DNA from: a virus
DNA length: 23,577 nt
Virus record (IMG/VR): IMGVR_UViG_3300048836_000936
Coordinates: 1-23,577 of that record
Reading direction: 5' to 3' (one strand)
In this document: piece after piece, positions 1 to 8,433 of the stretch
Layout of the letters: the number at the start of each line of letters is the position of its first letter
How positions within the stretch are numbered: position 1 is the stretch's first letter
The notes under the pieces: model-generated
Database searches by the model: none
The model's input: the letters and a program-made list of their open reading frames with translations, nothing else
What the model was told of the DNA's origin: nothing
Translations under genes and position numbers: made by a program

Positions 1-957
1 ATGCCCCGTGCCATCGGCGCCAATTGCCGTCTGCTCATGATCCCCGAGGCGACCTACGGCACCGCGCCCGCGGGCGACTGGCTGCGTATGCCCTTCCTCT
101 CCTGCGACCTCGGCGCCGAGCAGCCGCTGCTCGATGCCGATGTGATCGGCGTCGGCAGCAGCCGCGATCCGGCGGCACCCTTCCTCGACACCGTCACCGT
201 GCAGGGCCAGGCGGTGGTCCCGGTGGATCTGGTCAACATCGGCCACTGGCTGCGCCTGCTGCTCGGCCCGCCGACCACCACCGGCACCAGCCCGAATTTC
301 ATCCACAGCTTCGGCTCGGGCGCGGCGGCGCTGCCCTCGAACAGCGTCGAGATCGGCTATCCCGACGTGCCGAACTACGATCTCTGCGCCGGCGTGCGCG
401 CCGACACGCTGGAGATCGACTTATCGCCGACCGGCCCAGCGACGGCGACCTTCGGGCTGATGGGGCAGGGCTCGACGCGCGGTGCCTCGAGCTCGGGCGG
501 CACGCCGACCAGCGCCGCCTACACCGCCTTCCACAAGGCGCAAGGTGCGATCAGCCGGAACGGCGCCGCGCTCGCCCAGGTGACCGGCGCACGCCTGACC
601 TACGCGAACGGCATGGAGATGGTGCGCACCATCCGCGCTGACCGGAAGGTGGAGGGGGTGGATCCCGGCATCGCGCGCGCCACCGGCCAGATCACCGCGC
701 GCTTCGCGGACACCACGTTGCTGACCCAGGCGCAGAACAATGCGCCGGCGGAGTTCGCCTTCGGCTACACGATCGACGCGAACCGCAGCCTGACCTTCGT
801 GCTGCACGAGGTGTATCTGGCGCTGGCCAAGACCCCGGTCGAAGGGCCGGGCGGGGTCGAGGCCAGTTTCGAGTTCCGCGCGGCCTACAACACGACGGCG
901 ACGCGCATGATGACAGCGGTGCTGAAGAACCAGCAGGCGGGGACGGAGTACGCGTGA
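1..957 (+). CDS. Phage tail tube protein
   Basis: This 318-residue protein is probably the major tail tube subunit that polymerises around the tape measure to form the siphovirus tail. The assignment rests on length, on the beta-rich, Gly/Thr/Ala-rich composition typical of tube proteins of the Phage_tube_2 type, and on position ahead of a tail chaperone and tape measure. The N-terminus (MPRAIGANCRLLMIPEATYG) resembles the usual start of these proteins, where a short basic segment precedes 'E-T-YGT.P'. The ATG is the first base of the window, so the ribosome-binding site is not visible. The gene ends with TGA at 955-957. It should be followed directly by the tail chaperone, but a large reverse-strand gene intervenes. 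Codon use is strongly GC-rich, like the other tail genes. The family call is from memory. Confidence 0.8.
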   Translation: MPRAIGANCRLLMIPEATYGTAPAGDWLRMPFLSCDLGAEQPLLDADVIGVGSSRDPAAPFLDTVTVQGQAVVPVDLVNIGHWLRLLLGPPTTTGTSPNFIHSFGSGAAALPSNSVEIGYPDVPNYDLCAGVRADTLEIDLSPTGPATATFGLMGQGSTRGASSSGGTPTSAAYTAFHKAQGAISRNGAALAQVTGARLTYANGMEMVRTIRADRKVEGVDPGIARATGQITARFADTTLLTQAQNNAPAEFAFGYTIDANRSLTFVLHEVYLALAKTPVEGPGGVEASFEFRAAYNTTATRMMTAVLKNQQAGTEYA

Positions 958-1048
958 CGCCAAGCGCGCTGCGTGAGGAGGGAGGTGGTTTCGAAGCATG
1001 CGGCAAGCTGCGCCAAGTAGCCGCGGTCGCCGTCGCGCACGACCTCCA
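958..1048. other. Left junction of the cargo gene with the tail operon
   Basis: This 91-base strip lies between the tail tube stop and the stop codon of the reverse-strand NTPase gene. A strong Shine-Dalgarno-like run (GGAGGGAGGTGG, about 978-989) precedes an ATG at 998, but the reading frame behind it runs only 48 codons, mostly antisense to the NTPase gene. It may be an orphaned phage start signal. A GTG at 954 overlapping the tube stop also opens a frame (to 1193). On the reverse strand an ATG at 1049 overlaps the NTPase stop (TGATG) and opens 54 codons down to 885. None can be confirmed as a gene. I found no terminator, tRNA or convincing target duplication here. Confidence 0.4.
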
Positions 1049-4000
1049 TCAGTTCTTAGTTCCGGATTTCAGACTCACCCTTTGCCTCGGGCCTGTTCGC
1101 TTACCCACCTTGGCTTCTCGCTCCGTAGTCAGCCGCGGCTTTAGGTCGAGGCCCACGACCTGTATGTGGATTTCGTCGGGGAACCCTCGCTGAACTGCCT
1201 TCGCCGAATCCTGCAACATCGCAATAAGCCCATCGAAGTCGAGATGCTCGCCGGTGTCGGGGTGCTGCCAGCCGTCGCGCTCTGCTCGCGTGATCATGAG
1301 GCAGCCAGCACGACGACCCGCGGGCGCCAGGTACTTTCTAACGAGTTGCTCCGAGATCACCGCCTTCAGGTCCGTGCCTGAATAGTCCTTGTCGCCGACC
1401 TTGAGTTCAATGACACCTTCGATCGCGCTGACTGGGGAACGAAGCCTGATGTCGGTCTCCTTCTCGTCCACGGTTACGTTTTCCTGAGCGATCGAATAGG
1501 CGCCACGGGCATGCGTCTCCAGAAAGCGCGCGATTTCCCGCCGCATAACTCGCTCGTCTTTGATGGACGACCAGAGCTCGCGAGGCGAAGTGTCCTCAAG
1601 CATATGATCGTGAAGATCATCGAGGCGATCCAGCATGAGCACGAACATTTCCGCTGCAGATCGAGGTGCCGGCTCCCGCCTGTCGTCGAGTGTGCGCACT
1701 TCCTCGGGCCGCATCGCCAGGTTGTCCGCCTCCCTCGCGCTCTTCTCCATCGCCAGCGCGCGAAGCCTTTCTCGAAGATGCGCGAACTCCGGCTCGTTTG
1801 CGATGTCTTGCTTGGCCTTCCATCCGTCCGCGCCACCGAGTTCGATCACGGCGTTGAGCAGCATGTTGCGACCCGTCTCAGCAGTATCCCGCGTGTCTGG
1901 CGAATAGCTGCGTTCGTGGACGTTGTCTTCTTCGCGCTCGACGTGTCGATAGGCGAGCCGGAGGAGACGGAGAAGAAGATCGGCTGTCATTCCTCGGTGT
2001 TTGAGGTCGACGCCCTGCCCGCGATGAAGCCCACCGAACAGCTTTGCGAACCATTCCACAGCCGCGCTCTCCCGGGAGACACTGACATCGGAGCATATGG
2101 TTTCTAGCCGCTCGACAGCCCTCTCCGGGTCTACTTCGAACAACGCCGGCAGCAAGACGCGGGAGAACTGCTCGCTGCTTCCTTTAGCAAGAGCAGACGA
2201 CGCCATCGTCCCGATCGCCTCCCTGTCAGCGCCGTCGCCAAACTTTAGAAGGATCTCGATCACTTGCTCGAGCCGATCCGCTGCGCCACTGGCGTCGTCC
2301 GCCGGTGCCGGCTGGTCTGGGTCAGACTCGATCCATAACCGGAGGCGCGGCAAGAACAGCCTAGCGACCTCAGGATTCGCGTACTGGATGTCCTGCAGCA
2401 AGATCGATCGCGCATTAGCCTTCGCCGGCAACGACAGCGTCCAGCTGACCTCGCCGCCGAGCACGCGTTCCACTGTCGTGGGATGGGCCGCAGTTAGCGG
2501 AGCCAGCCAAGCCGGAAAGTTGGAGCTGCTCAGAGGCACATATCGGACCGCGGTCTCCGCCTCGCTAGGCTTCAGGCGAGCGGCCCATTCGGCGTCCTCC
2601 GCTTCTGCAGCAATAGCGGCCAAAGCGAGTGTCCAGCGGTGAAAATAGATGTTGCGTTCTTTCTCGGGGCGTTCAGACGGCAGCAGCGGCGTCTCTCTCC
2701 TCCACAACGGAATCAGGGCGCACCGAAGTCGGTCAGTGATTTGCTTCCCAAGATGCTTCTCCATCAGTTGGCGGTCCCAGCCTGAGGAGTTGCTCCGAGC
2801 CCCCCCGCGCGCCATCACCTGCAAGAGGTTCCACGCGGTGTTCTCAGCGTGCTCAGGACTGAACGCAGTGTCTGGATCATCCTTGAGGTTTCGCCAAAAC
2901 ATGACCCAGCTCGCTTTGTCCTTCGCCTTGCGCCGCTCCTCTTGACGCTTGCGTCGTGCGTTGCAGACGGCCCAGCGGCGTTCTGTTCTGCTGCTGAGAG
3001 GCGGCTTGAGGCGCTCCTCTAAGAATGCGGCGAGTTCGGTATCGTCGGATACGAGTGGCCTAAGGCTCTCGAGATAGGCCTTGGGGTTTTCGGTTTCTGG
3101 AGTGAAAGCGAATACTTCCATCAGCAACGCCGCGGCCCTGAGATCCGCCGAGGTATGCGAGGTCGACAAAAGCTCCCGCATCCATGCGCTATCGTCTTCC
3201 CTCAACCTCAGCGCGCCTCGCCAAGCAAGCTCCATAAAGAGATCCAGCCGCGGCCGTTCCGGTCGCAGTCTTCTCATGAGTGCGACATGCTCTACGAAAA
3301 GGGCAACTCGGACCTCCGGCAAAGCCGAGGCGACCGCTTCGGAAAGCCTTGAAGGTATCGCGTCGTCCGACCTCATGCCGCGCGCCAATTCGGCCGCTAG
3401 GGCGACCGATTTCGCTTGCGACGCCGAAAGCGCGCCCGCGCCGAGCAGCAGCGCGCAGGTTGCGGCCAGCAGATGGACGAGATGTGGACGCTTGTTCCTG
3501 GAAGTGCGGAGGTTGACGTCTAGGCTGAACCCATCTTCGACCAGCGGTGTAAGCCCGAAGCGCAGTTCTTCGAGCCGCTCGACCGTCAGTTCCTCAACGC
3601 GAGGAGGAAGGTTGCGAGACAGCTCTGCGCCAGTGCGCTGGGTCTCCTGCACCCAACTCAAGACTGCAAGGAACTGATTGACCGACATGTGCTGCGGAAA
3701 CAGCCGGTAGATGGCTGATCGCGCGAAATCCTGACCCCACCGGCCGGGCCCGACGCGCAACTCCTCCGCAATCTGCAGGAGGTCGGGGTCCTCAAGCGCA
3801 ATCATCGCGTTAAGCGCGTCAATTCTCTCCGGCAGCTCGACCTTCGGGTCCCACACAACTCGCCGCGCTAGATGTGCGCAGTCGTGCAGACGAGCGTCAC
3901 CGATCAGGTCGAGCAGTATCTCTCGCACCTCCGGATTCTCGATCGCGTCGAACTCAGCGCTGATGATCGATGCCATGGAGGTGTCCGCAAGCCGGTGGAC

Positions 4001-5410
4001 TTGGATCTGCGGAACGGAAAGACCGCGCCAGCCACCCTTGCCGAACCGCTCGATGAACGTAGCCAAGACCTCCCGCCGTTGCTCTGCTGACAGGCTGCCG
4101 GGGTCGCCGAGGTTCATCAGTAGGGCCGGGTCGAACGCAACCACGAGGTCGAACACCCACCGCTGCCGTAAAGCAAGCCAGGCGGCTACCTCGCGCAGTG
4201 AAGGACGGATCGCGGTGAACCCTTGGGCGGTTTGCACGGTGAGCAGGCGTCGCAACGCCTTTCGTGACATGCCGACCTCGACTAGGTCAGCGAATCGCCA
4301 TGCGGCCAGAAATTCGAATGCTAGCCGATTGTGGAACCTTACCCGACCATAGCTCGCGAAGCCGAAAAGCGCGCGTTCCAGTAGTCCTTTTCGGTCGTCA
4401 TCGCGCCAGTCAGGCAGGATGACCGCGGGATCCACTACGGGCGGCGCATCGCCAAGGTCGTTGTTCACGTCGTGCCGGATTGTCATGCGCTGAGTGAGGA
4501 CGACGGCGAGGGCGAGCCGCTTCGCCCCCTCCAAAGCACTTGCATCCTCAAGCTGCCTGTCCGGGCGCAGGACGTTGGGCTTCAGCCGAACCTTGATATC
4601 GAGCTCGACCTGCTGCGCATGCGTGCCGAACCTCCCACCCAATTCGTTCCATGCGCTTGCGGCTTCGATCACGTCCTGCGGGCGCCGCATAAAGTCCAAC
4701 ATTGAGGACGTCTCGAGGCCCTTCAGGAACGCGGCGGTGTCTCTGACCCCACGGCTCGCCGCCAGTTTTGCAACGTCCGCTGATCTGAGTGGCATCAGGG
4801 AGACGAACCGTACTTCAGGCGGTCCGTCCGTCTTCTCCTTTTCGCGCGTCTCCCCCAGGGCTAACGCAACGAAGGGGCTCTCACTGAGCGGCGGAGGCGA
4901 TTTGGGTGCAGCGAACGTCTTCAAGAAGAGGTCTCGATCCACCGGCAGCGGGCGCGAGGTGAGCACGACCCGGAGGCGGGCCAATTGACCTTGTAGGTCG
5001 TTCGCGACGTTCCGCAGCGCGGCCTGGAAGCCCCGTTGCGTCAACTTCAACTCGTCGACCGAATCCAGGAAGATCGTGGCGATCTCGGCCTCTGCGTATC
5101 GCCACCTCTCGAGGCGATCCGTCTCATCGGGCGACCGAAGTTCCCGCCAAGGCTGTGAGGCGACCGAAGATAGCTCGATGTAGAACGCAGGCTGTCCCGC
5201 TTCCCATAAGGCTTGCTGCATAGCTTTGCACTCATGGGTTTTACCAGACTGCGCCTCCGAGAGCAGGAGAATAAGGCGCGATTTTAGTACATTGTCCCAG
5301 TCAGAGACCTTGCCGAACCCAAACTGCCGGATCAGTGCCGTCCTCTCAGCTTCATCCACGTCCTTGTCGCTGAGATCAAAAAAGGTGCGTCGGATTTCGG
5401 TGGACGTCAT
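1049..5410 (-). CDS. NACHT/STAND-like NTPase with C-terminal PD-(D/E)xK-like nuclease, putative anti-phage protein
   Basis: This is a 1453-residue cytoplasmic protein. Near the N-terminus are a P-loop (SEAQSGKT, residues 51-58), a Walker B/NACHT-type motif (TIFLDSVDEL, 112-121) and a sensor-like LTSRP (150-154), the order seen in NACHT/STAND ATPases. Residues from about 350 to 1250 look almost entirely helical, with repeated Leu/Arg/Glu-rich segments like HEAT/TPR sensor repeats. Near the C-terminus, D1320, then IELK (E1335, K1337) and a following QLVRKYL fit a PD-(D/E)xK nuclease core. Known Avs proteins usually have the nuclease at the N-terminus, so this order is reversed. The gene lies antisense inside the prophage tail operon and is visibly less GC-rich (about 58% in one hand-counted line, against 67-70% in tail genes), which suggests transfer. 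Sensing phage and cutting DNA is inference. The first P-loop Gly is replaced by Ser. Start: ATG at 5410 with a weak GGGAAG upstream. Confidence 0.75.
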   Translation of the reverse strand: MTSTEIRRTFFDLSDKDVDEAERTALIRQFGFGKVSDWDNVLKSRLILLLSEAQSGKTHECKAMQQALWEAGQPAFYIELSSVASQPWRELRSPDETDRLERWRYAEAEIATIFLDSVDELKLTQRGFQAALRNVANDLQGQLARLRVVLTSRPLPVDRDLFLKTFAAPKSPPPLSESPFVALALGETREKEKTDGPPEVRFVSLMPLRSADVAKLAASRGVRDTAAFLKGLETSSMLDFMRRPQDVIEAASAWNELGGRFGTHAQQVELDIKVRLKPNVLRPDRQLEDASALEGAKRLALAVVLTQRMTIRHDVNNDLGDAPPVVDPAVILPDWRDDDRKGLLERALFGFASYGRVRFHNRLAFEFLAAWRFADLVEVGMSRKALRRLLTVQTAQGFTAIRPSLREVAAWLALRQRWVFDLVVAFDPALLMNLGDPGSLSAEQRREVLATFIERFGKGGWRGLSVPQIQVHRLADTSMASIISAEFDAIENPEVREILLDLIGDARLHDCAHLARRVVWDPKVELPERIDALNAMIALEDPDLLQIAEELRVGPGRWGQDFARSAIYRLFPQHMSVNQFLAVLSWVQETQRTGAELSRNLPPRVEELTVERLEELRFGLTPLVEDGFSLDVNLRTSRNKRPHLVHLLAATCALLLGAGALSASQAKSVALAAELARGMRSDDAIPSRLSEAVASALPEVRVALFVEHVALMRRLRPERPRLDLFMELAWRGALRLREDDSAWMRELLSTSHTSADLRAAALLMEVFAFTPETENPKAYLESLRPLVSDDTELAAFLEERLKPPLSSRTERRWAVCNARRKRQEERRKAKDKASWVMFWRNLKDDPDTAFSPEHAENTAWNLLQVMARGGARSNSSGWDRQLMEKHLGKQITDRLRCALIPLWRRETPLLPSERPEKERNIYFHRWTLALAAIAAEAEDAEWAARLKPSEAETAVRYVPLSSSNFPAWLAPLTAAHPTTVERVLGGEVSWTLSLPAKANARSILLQDIQYANPEVARLFLPRLRLWIESDPDQPAPADDASGAADRLEQVIEILLKFGDGADREAIGTMASSALAKGSSEQFSRVLLPALFEVDPERAVERLETICSDVSVSRESAAVEWFAKLFGGLHRGQGVDLKHRGMTADLLLRLLRLAYRHVEREEDNVHERSYSPDTRDTAETGRNMLLNAVIELGGADGWKAKQDIANEPEFAHLRERLRALAMEKSAREADNLAMRPEEVRTLDDRREPAPRSAAEMFVLMLDRLDDLHDHMLEDTSPRELWSSIKDERVMRREIARFLETHARGAYSIAQENVTVDEKETDIRLRSPVSAIEGVIELKVGDKDYSGTDLKAVISEQLVRKYLAPAGRRAGCLMITRAERDGWQHPDTGEHLDFDGLIAMLQDSAKAVQRGFPDEIHIQVVGLDLKPRLTTEREAKVGKRTGPRQRVSLKSGTKN

Positions 5411-5550
5411 GGCTTCCCGTGACTGAGGACTCCTGGCGAACTTAACTTATGAGGAATGGTTACGCACAGCCTGCGTGCGATGCGAAAGGCGCATGCTGTT
5501 GCCACCCTGCGGCCGGCCTCTTCCCTCAACTCACGCACAAGGAGAATCGC
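5411..5550. other. Right junction and upstream region of the cargo gene
   Basis: This 140-base spacer separates the divergent starts of the NTPase gene (-) and the tail chaperone (+). It must contain the cargo promoter, yet I see no strong -35/-10 pair. The stretch around 5445-5455 (read on the minus strand as CATAAGTTAAGTT) is the most AT-rich part and could hold a -10. The chaperone has a good AAGGAG at 5539-5544. The exact border between acquired and phage DNA cannot be placed by eye; GCATGC occurs on both sides (996-1001 and 5491-5496), but six bases is too short to be meaningful. Confidence 0.35.
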
Positions 5551-5928
5551 ATGCTCACTCTCGACCTCCCGGCCGAGCCGTACTGGCTCGACCTGCCGCG
5601 CGGCGTGCGCGTCGAGATCCGCCCCGTGACGACCGCCGTGATGGCGGCCGCCCAGGCCGCCGCTGCACGTCGGTTGACCGCCATCCGCCTCGCCGACCCG
5701 GACATCGACGCCGACATGTCGCGCGGCCTGTCCTTCGCTTTCCTGGTCAAGGCGCTCGCCCGCCACGCAGTGACTGCCTGGGAGGGCGTCGGCGACGCCG
5801 CCGGCCAGAAGCTGCCGCTCTCGCCCGAGGCGGTCGAGCGCCTGATGGACCTCGACGACATCGCCGCCGCCTTCTGGGATCGCGCCACCGCTCCCGTCGC
5901 CGCGGTGGCTGCCGAGGGAAACGGCTGA
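5551..5928 (+). CDS. Phage tail assembly chaperone (G-like, unshifted product)
   Basis: This 125-residue protein is the short form of the tail assembly chaperone, which in siphoviruses binds the tape measure and recruits tube subunits and is absent from the finished tail. The ATG at 5551 is chosen because AAGGAG lies at 5539-5544 and an upstream in-frame start has none. Support comes from its position just before the tape measure, its small size, an N-terminal beta-rich half (LDLPAEPYWLDLPRGVRVEI) and a helical acidic C-terminal half, and above all the frameshift signal at its 3' end. The ORF ends at TGA 5926-5928, two codons past the slippery heptamer. Sequence similarity to a named chaperone family was not recognised directly, so the call depends on context plus the frameshift. 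Confidence 0.8.
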   Translation: MLTLDLPAEPYWLDLPRGVRVEIRPVTTAVMAAAQAAAARRLTAIRLADPDIDADMSRGLSFAFLVKALARHAVTAWEGVGDAAGQKLPLSPEAVERLMDLDDIAAAFWDRATAPVAAVAAEGNG

Positions 5929-6251
5929 GGGCCCGCGCCGCCTGGCACTTCGGCCGCGGGCCCGACTACTGTCGCGGCTGCGCCGCGCTCGGCCGCGACT
6001 GCGCCGACGCCTGCCCCTATGCTGCGCAGGCTCCCATCAGCCTCGAAGGCCACGCCTGCTGGGCGGCCGGAACGTCCTGCGCCGAGGCGACCATGGCTGG
6101 CCTGATGCTCGACACCACCGGCGCGCTCGCCGCGGCACGCGATCTCGGCGCCGCCGGCTGGGCCGCCGCCGAGTTGCTGCTCGCCATCCGCATTGGCATG
6201 GCCGAGGGCGCCACCGCCCGCCGCGATGGGGAGGGAAAGCCGAATGGCTGA
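5551..6251 (+). CDS. Tail assembly chaperone frameshift fusion (G-T-like), -1 frameshift at 5916-5922
   Basis: Ribosomes slipping back one base on GGGAAAC would read 124 codons of the upstream frame and continue from 5922 for 109 more, giving a 233-residue fusion ending at TGA 6249-6251. This is equivalent to lambda gpGT, whose T part recruits tail tube subunits while G binds the tape measure. The downstream frame lacks its own well-placed start before 6093, stays open and GC-rich to the tape measure start, and overlaps it by 8 nt. The extension is unusual in being Cys-rich: YCRGC, then RDCADAC, then HAC and TSC, with the first four spaced C-x2-C-x6-C-x3-C. That suggests metal binding, which lambda gpT is not known for. 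A separately started small protein from ATG 6093 is the alternative. Confidence 0.78.
5916..5963 (+). promoter_or_regulatory. Programmed -1 ribosomal frameshift signal
   Basis: The heptamer GGGAAAC (5916-5922) sits in the exact phase required (gaG GGA AAC), so both tRNAs can re-pair after slipping (GGG AAA). After a 6-nt spacer containing the zero-frame TGA comes a perfect 9-bp GC stem, GGGCCCGCG (5929-5937) with CGCGGGCCC (5955-5963), and a 17-nt loop in which CCG/CGG can extend pairing past a single-base bulge. Slippery site, spacer length and stem match classic -1 signals such as the one between lambda G and T. Confidence 0.88.
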
Positions 6252-8418
6252 TGCAACCCGCCGCGTCTCGGTGCGCCTCTCGCTGGACGACGCCGCCCGG
6301 GTCAAGGCCGGGCTACGCGAGGTCGGTGAGACCGGCCAACGCTCGCTCGACCAGATCAAGGGCGGCGCCGAGCGCGCCTCCCGCTCGCTGGACCTGCTCG
6401 ACGTCGCCACCCGCGGCATCCAGCTTGCCGGCGTGGCGGTGGCCGCCCGCGCCCTGGTCCAGGCCGGCGACGCGCTCACCCAGAGCCTCTCCCGCCTGCA
6501 GAACGCCACCGGCTCGGTCGAGCGCGCCGGTGCGGTCTACGAGGCGCTGTACCGCAACGCCCTCTCGACCGGCGTCGCGGTGTCGGAGAGCGTCGACGCC
6601 TTCCAGCGCTTCTCGATCGCCGCGCGGGAGATCGGCGCCACCTCCGACCAGGTGGTCCGCCTCGTCGGCGGCCTGCAGCGCGTCGCCATCGTCTCCGGTG
6701 CTTCCACGCAGGAGATCTCCTCGGCGACGCTGCAGCTTGCCCAGGCGCTCGCCTCGGGCGTGCTGCAGGGCGACGAACTGCGCTCCATCCTCGAGGCCAT
6801 GCCGCTGCTGGCCGAGGGGCTGGCCAAGGAACTCGGCGTCTCGATCGGCGAGCTGCGCAAGCTCGGCTCCGAGGGCAAGCTCACCGCCGAGCGGGTGTTT
6901 CCCGCGCTGCTACGCGCCACCGAACGCCTCGGCGCCGAACTCGACCGCGCCCCGCTCTCCCTTGGCCGCGCCTTTGGGCAGCTGACGGCGGCGACCGAGA
7001 ACTTCCTCGGCCAGCTCGACCGCGCCATCGGCCTGTCCAACGCGCTGGCTCGGGCGCTCGCCGCCGCAGCCCGCGCGGTGGACGGCGTCCGCCAGGGTGC
7101 GGGCATGCTCAGCGAGGAGGAACGCTTCGCCGGCATGCGCCGCCAAGCCGAGGCGCTGGCGGCACAGATCGCCCGGCTGGAAAGCCAGCAGGATGGCCGC
7201 GCCAGCCTCACCGCCCCGGTCCGCCGCGGCAGCATCCGTCCCGGCCTGGTCGGCGCCGCCGAGCAGCAGGCCGGGGTCGATCGCGCCGCCCGACTGGAGG
7301 AACTGCGACGGCAATACACGGACCTCCAGGCCGAGATCACGCGCGGCGAGCAGGCCGCCGGCGAGCGCCAGCGCAGCGAACAGGAGACCGCGGCTGCTGC
7401 CGCCGCCGAGGCCCGGCGTCGCCGTGCCACGCAGGATGTCCAGGAGCTCACCCGCGACCTCGACGACCGCTTCCGGATCAACCGGGAGTACGAGGAGCGG
7501 GTCCGCCGCCTGCGCGAGGCCGAGGCCGCCGGTGGCGTCACCGCGGCCGAGCGCACCCGCCTCGAGACCCTGGCGCTGCAGGAGCGCGACGAGGCGCTGC
7601 GCCGACTGGAGCCGCGCGTCGCCGCGGTTCGCCGTGCCAGTACCGAGGGGGCCCGGGAGGCGCGCGAGGCGGAGCGCGAGCTCAACGAGCTGCTGCGCGA
7701 GCGCGAGCGGCTGATCCAGAACAACGAGACCGCCTATGAGCGCTACCAGCGCCGCCTCGCCACCCTGTCCACCCTGGTGGAGCGGGCGGAACGGGCCGGC
7801 CGGGCGGTGCCCGACGAGACCATCCAGCGCGAGGCGGTCGCGGCGATGGAGGAGTTGGAGCGCGCCGAGCGCCGCGTCGAGGAGAGCGCCTCGCGTACCT
7901 CCGACACCGTCCGCGAGCTGGGCCTGACCTTCTCCAGCGCCTTCGAGGACGCGATCGTCAAGGGCGAGAAGTTCTCCTCCGTGCTGGAGGGGCTGCTGCA
8001 GGACATCACCCGCATCCTCGCGCGCAAGGTCATCACCGAGCCATTGGGCAATGCCGTCACGGCGGGTCTGTCGAGCATGGGTGCGGGGAGCTGGCTTGAT
8101 TCCATCGGTGCCGCGATCGGCGGCCTGTTCCGCGCCGAGGGCGGGCCGGTCGCCGCCGGCCAACCCTATGTCGTGGGCGAGCGCGGGCCGGAATGGTTCG
8201 TCCCACGCCAGGCCGGGACCGTGCTCCCCAATGGCGTGGCGCCGGGCGGGGGCGGCCCGACCATCCACACCAGCATCACGATCGACGCCCGCGGCGCGGA
8301 CGCCGGCGTCGAGGCGCGGCTGCGGCTGCTGGCCGGGCAGATCGCCCGCCAGGCCTCGGCGATGACGCTGGATGCGATCCGCCGTGGCGGCGCGGCCTAT
8401 GACACCGTGCGCGGATAG
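6244..8418 (+). CDS. Phage tail tape measure protein
   Basis: This 724-residue protein sets tail length, fills the tube and helps DNA pass into the host. The region of about residues 75-225 (NATGSVERAGAVYEALYRNA through SIGELRKLGSEGKLTAERV) matches the conserved tape measure N-terminal domain (TIGR02675 type). A long Arg/Glu/Ala-rich coiled coil follows (about 280-570). The C-terminus carries the common tail-end signature FRAEGGPVAAGQPYVVGERG near residues 635-655. A start at 6244 is chosen over 6193 because GGGGAGGG lies at 6228-6235 and MADATRRVSVRLSLDD is a typical beginning. It overlaps the frameshift ORF by 8 nt. At this length the tail would be fairly short for a siphovirus. The hydrophobic stretch around residues 60-85 is the only membrane-like part. 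Confidence 0.93.
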   Translation: MADATRRVSVRLSLDDAARVKAGLREVGETGQRSLDQIKGGAERASRSLDLLDVATRGIQLAGVAVAARALVQAGDALTQSLSRLQNATGSVERAGAVYEALYRNALSTGVAVSESVDAFQRFSIAAREIGATSDQVVRLVGGLQRVAIVSGASTQEISSATLQLAQALASGVLQGDELRSILEAMPLLAEGLAKELGVSIGELRKLGSEGKLTAERVFPALLRATERLGAELDRAPLSLGRAFGQLTAATENFLGQLDRAIGLSNALARALAAAARAVDGVRQGAGMLSEEERFAGMRRQAEALAAQIARLESQQDGRASLTAPVRRGSIRPGLVGAAEQQAGVDRAARLEELRRQYTDLQAEITRGEQAAGERQRSEQETAAAAAAEARRRRATQDVQELTRDLDDRFRINREYEERVRRLREAEAAGGVTAAERTRLETLALQERDEALRRLEPRVAAVRRASTEGAREAREAERELNELLRERERLIQNNETAYERYQRRLATLSTLVERAERAGRAVPDETIQREAVAAMEELERAERRVEESASRTSDTVRELGLTFSSAFEDAIVKGEKFSSVLEGLLQDITRILARKVITEPLGNAVTAGLSSMGAGSWLDSIGAAIGGLFRAEGGPVAAGQPYVVGERGPEWFVPRQAGTVLPNGVAPGGGGPTIHTSITIDARGADAGVEARLRLLAGQIARQASAMTLDAIRRGGAAYDTVRG

Positions 8419-8433
8419 CGGGGAGGGATCGGC

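Noticed and set aside
1511-2107. 198-codon + strand frame opposite the NTPase gene
   Set aside because: The NTPase frame is 1453 codons long with conserved motifs; this antisense frame has no start signal or recognisable features.
996-5496. GCATGC at 996-1001 and 5491-5496 as a target-site duplication of the cargo insertion
   Set aside because: Six bases, a palindrome, and not at the exact gene borders; expected by chance in such sequence.
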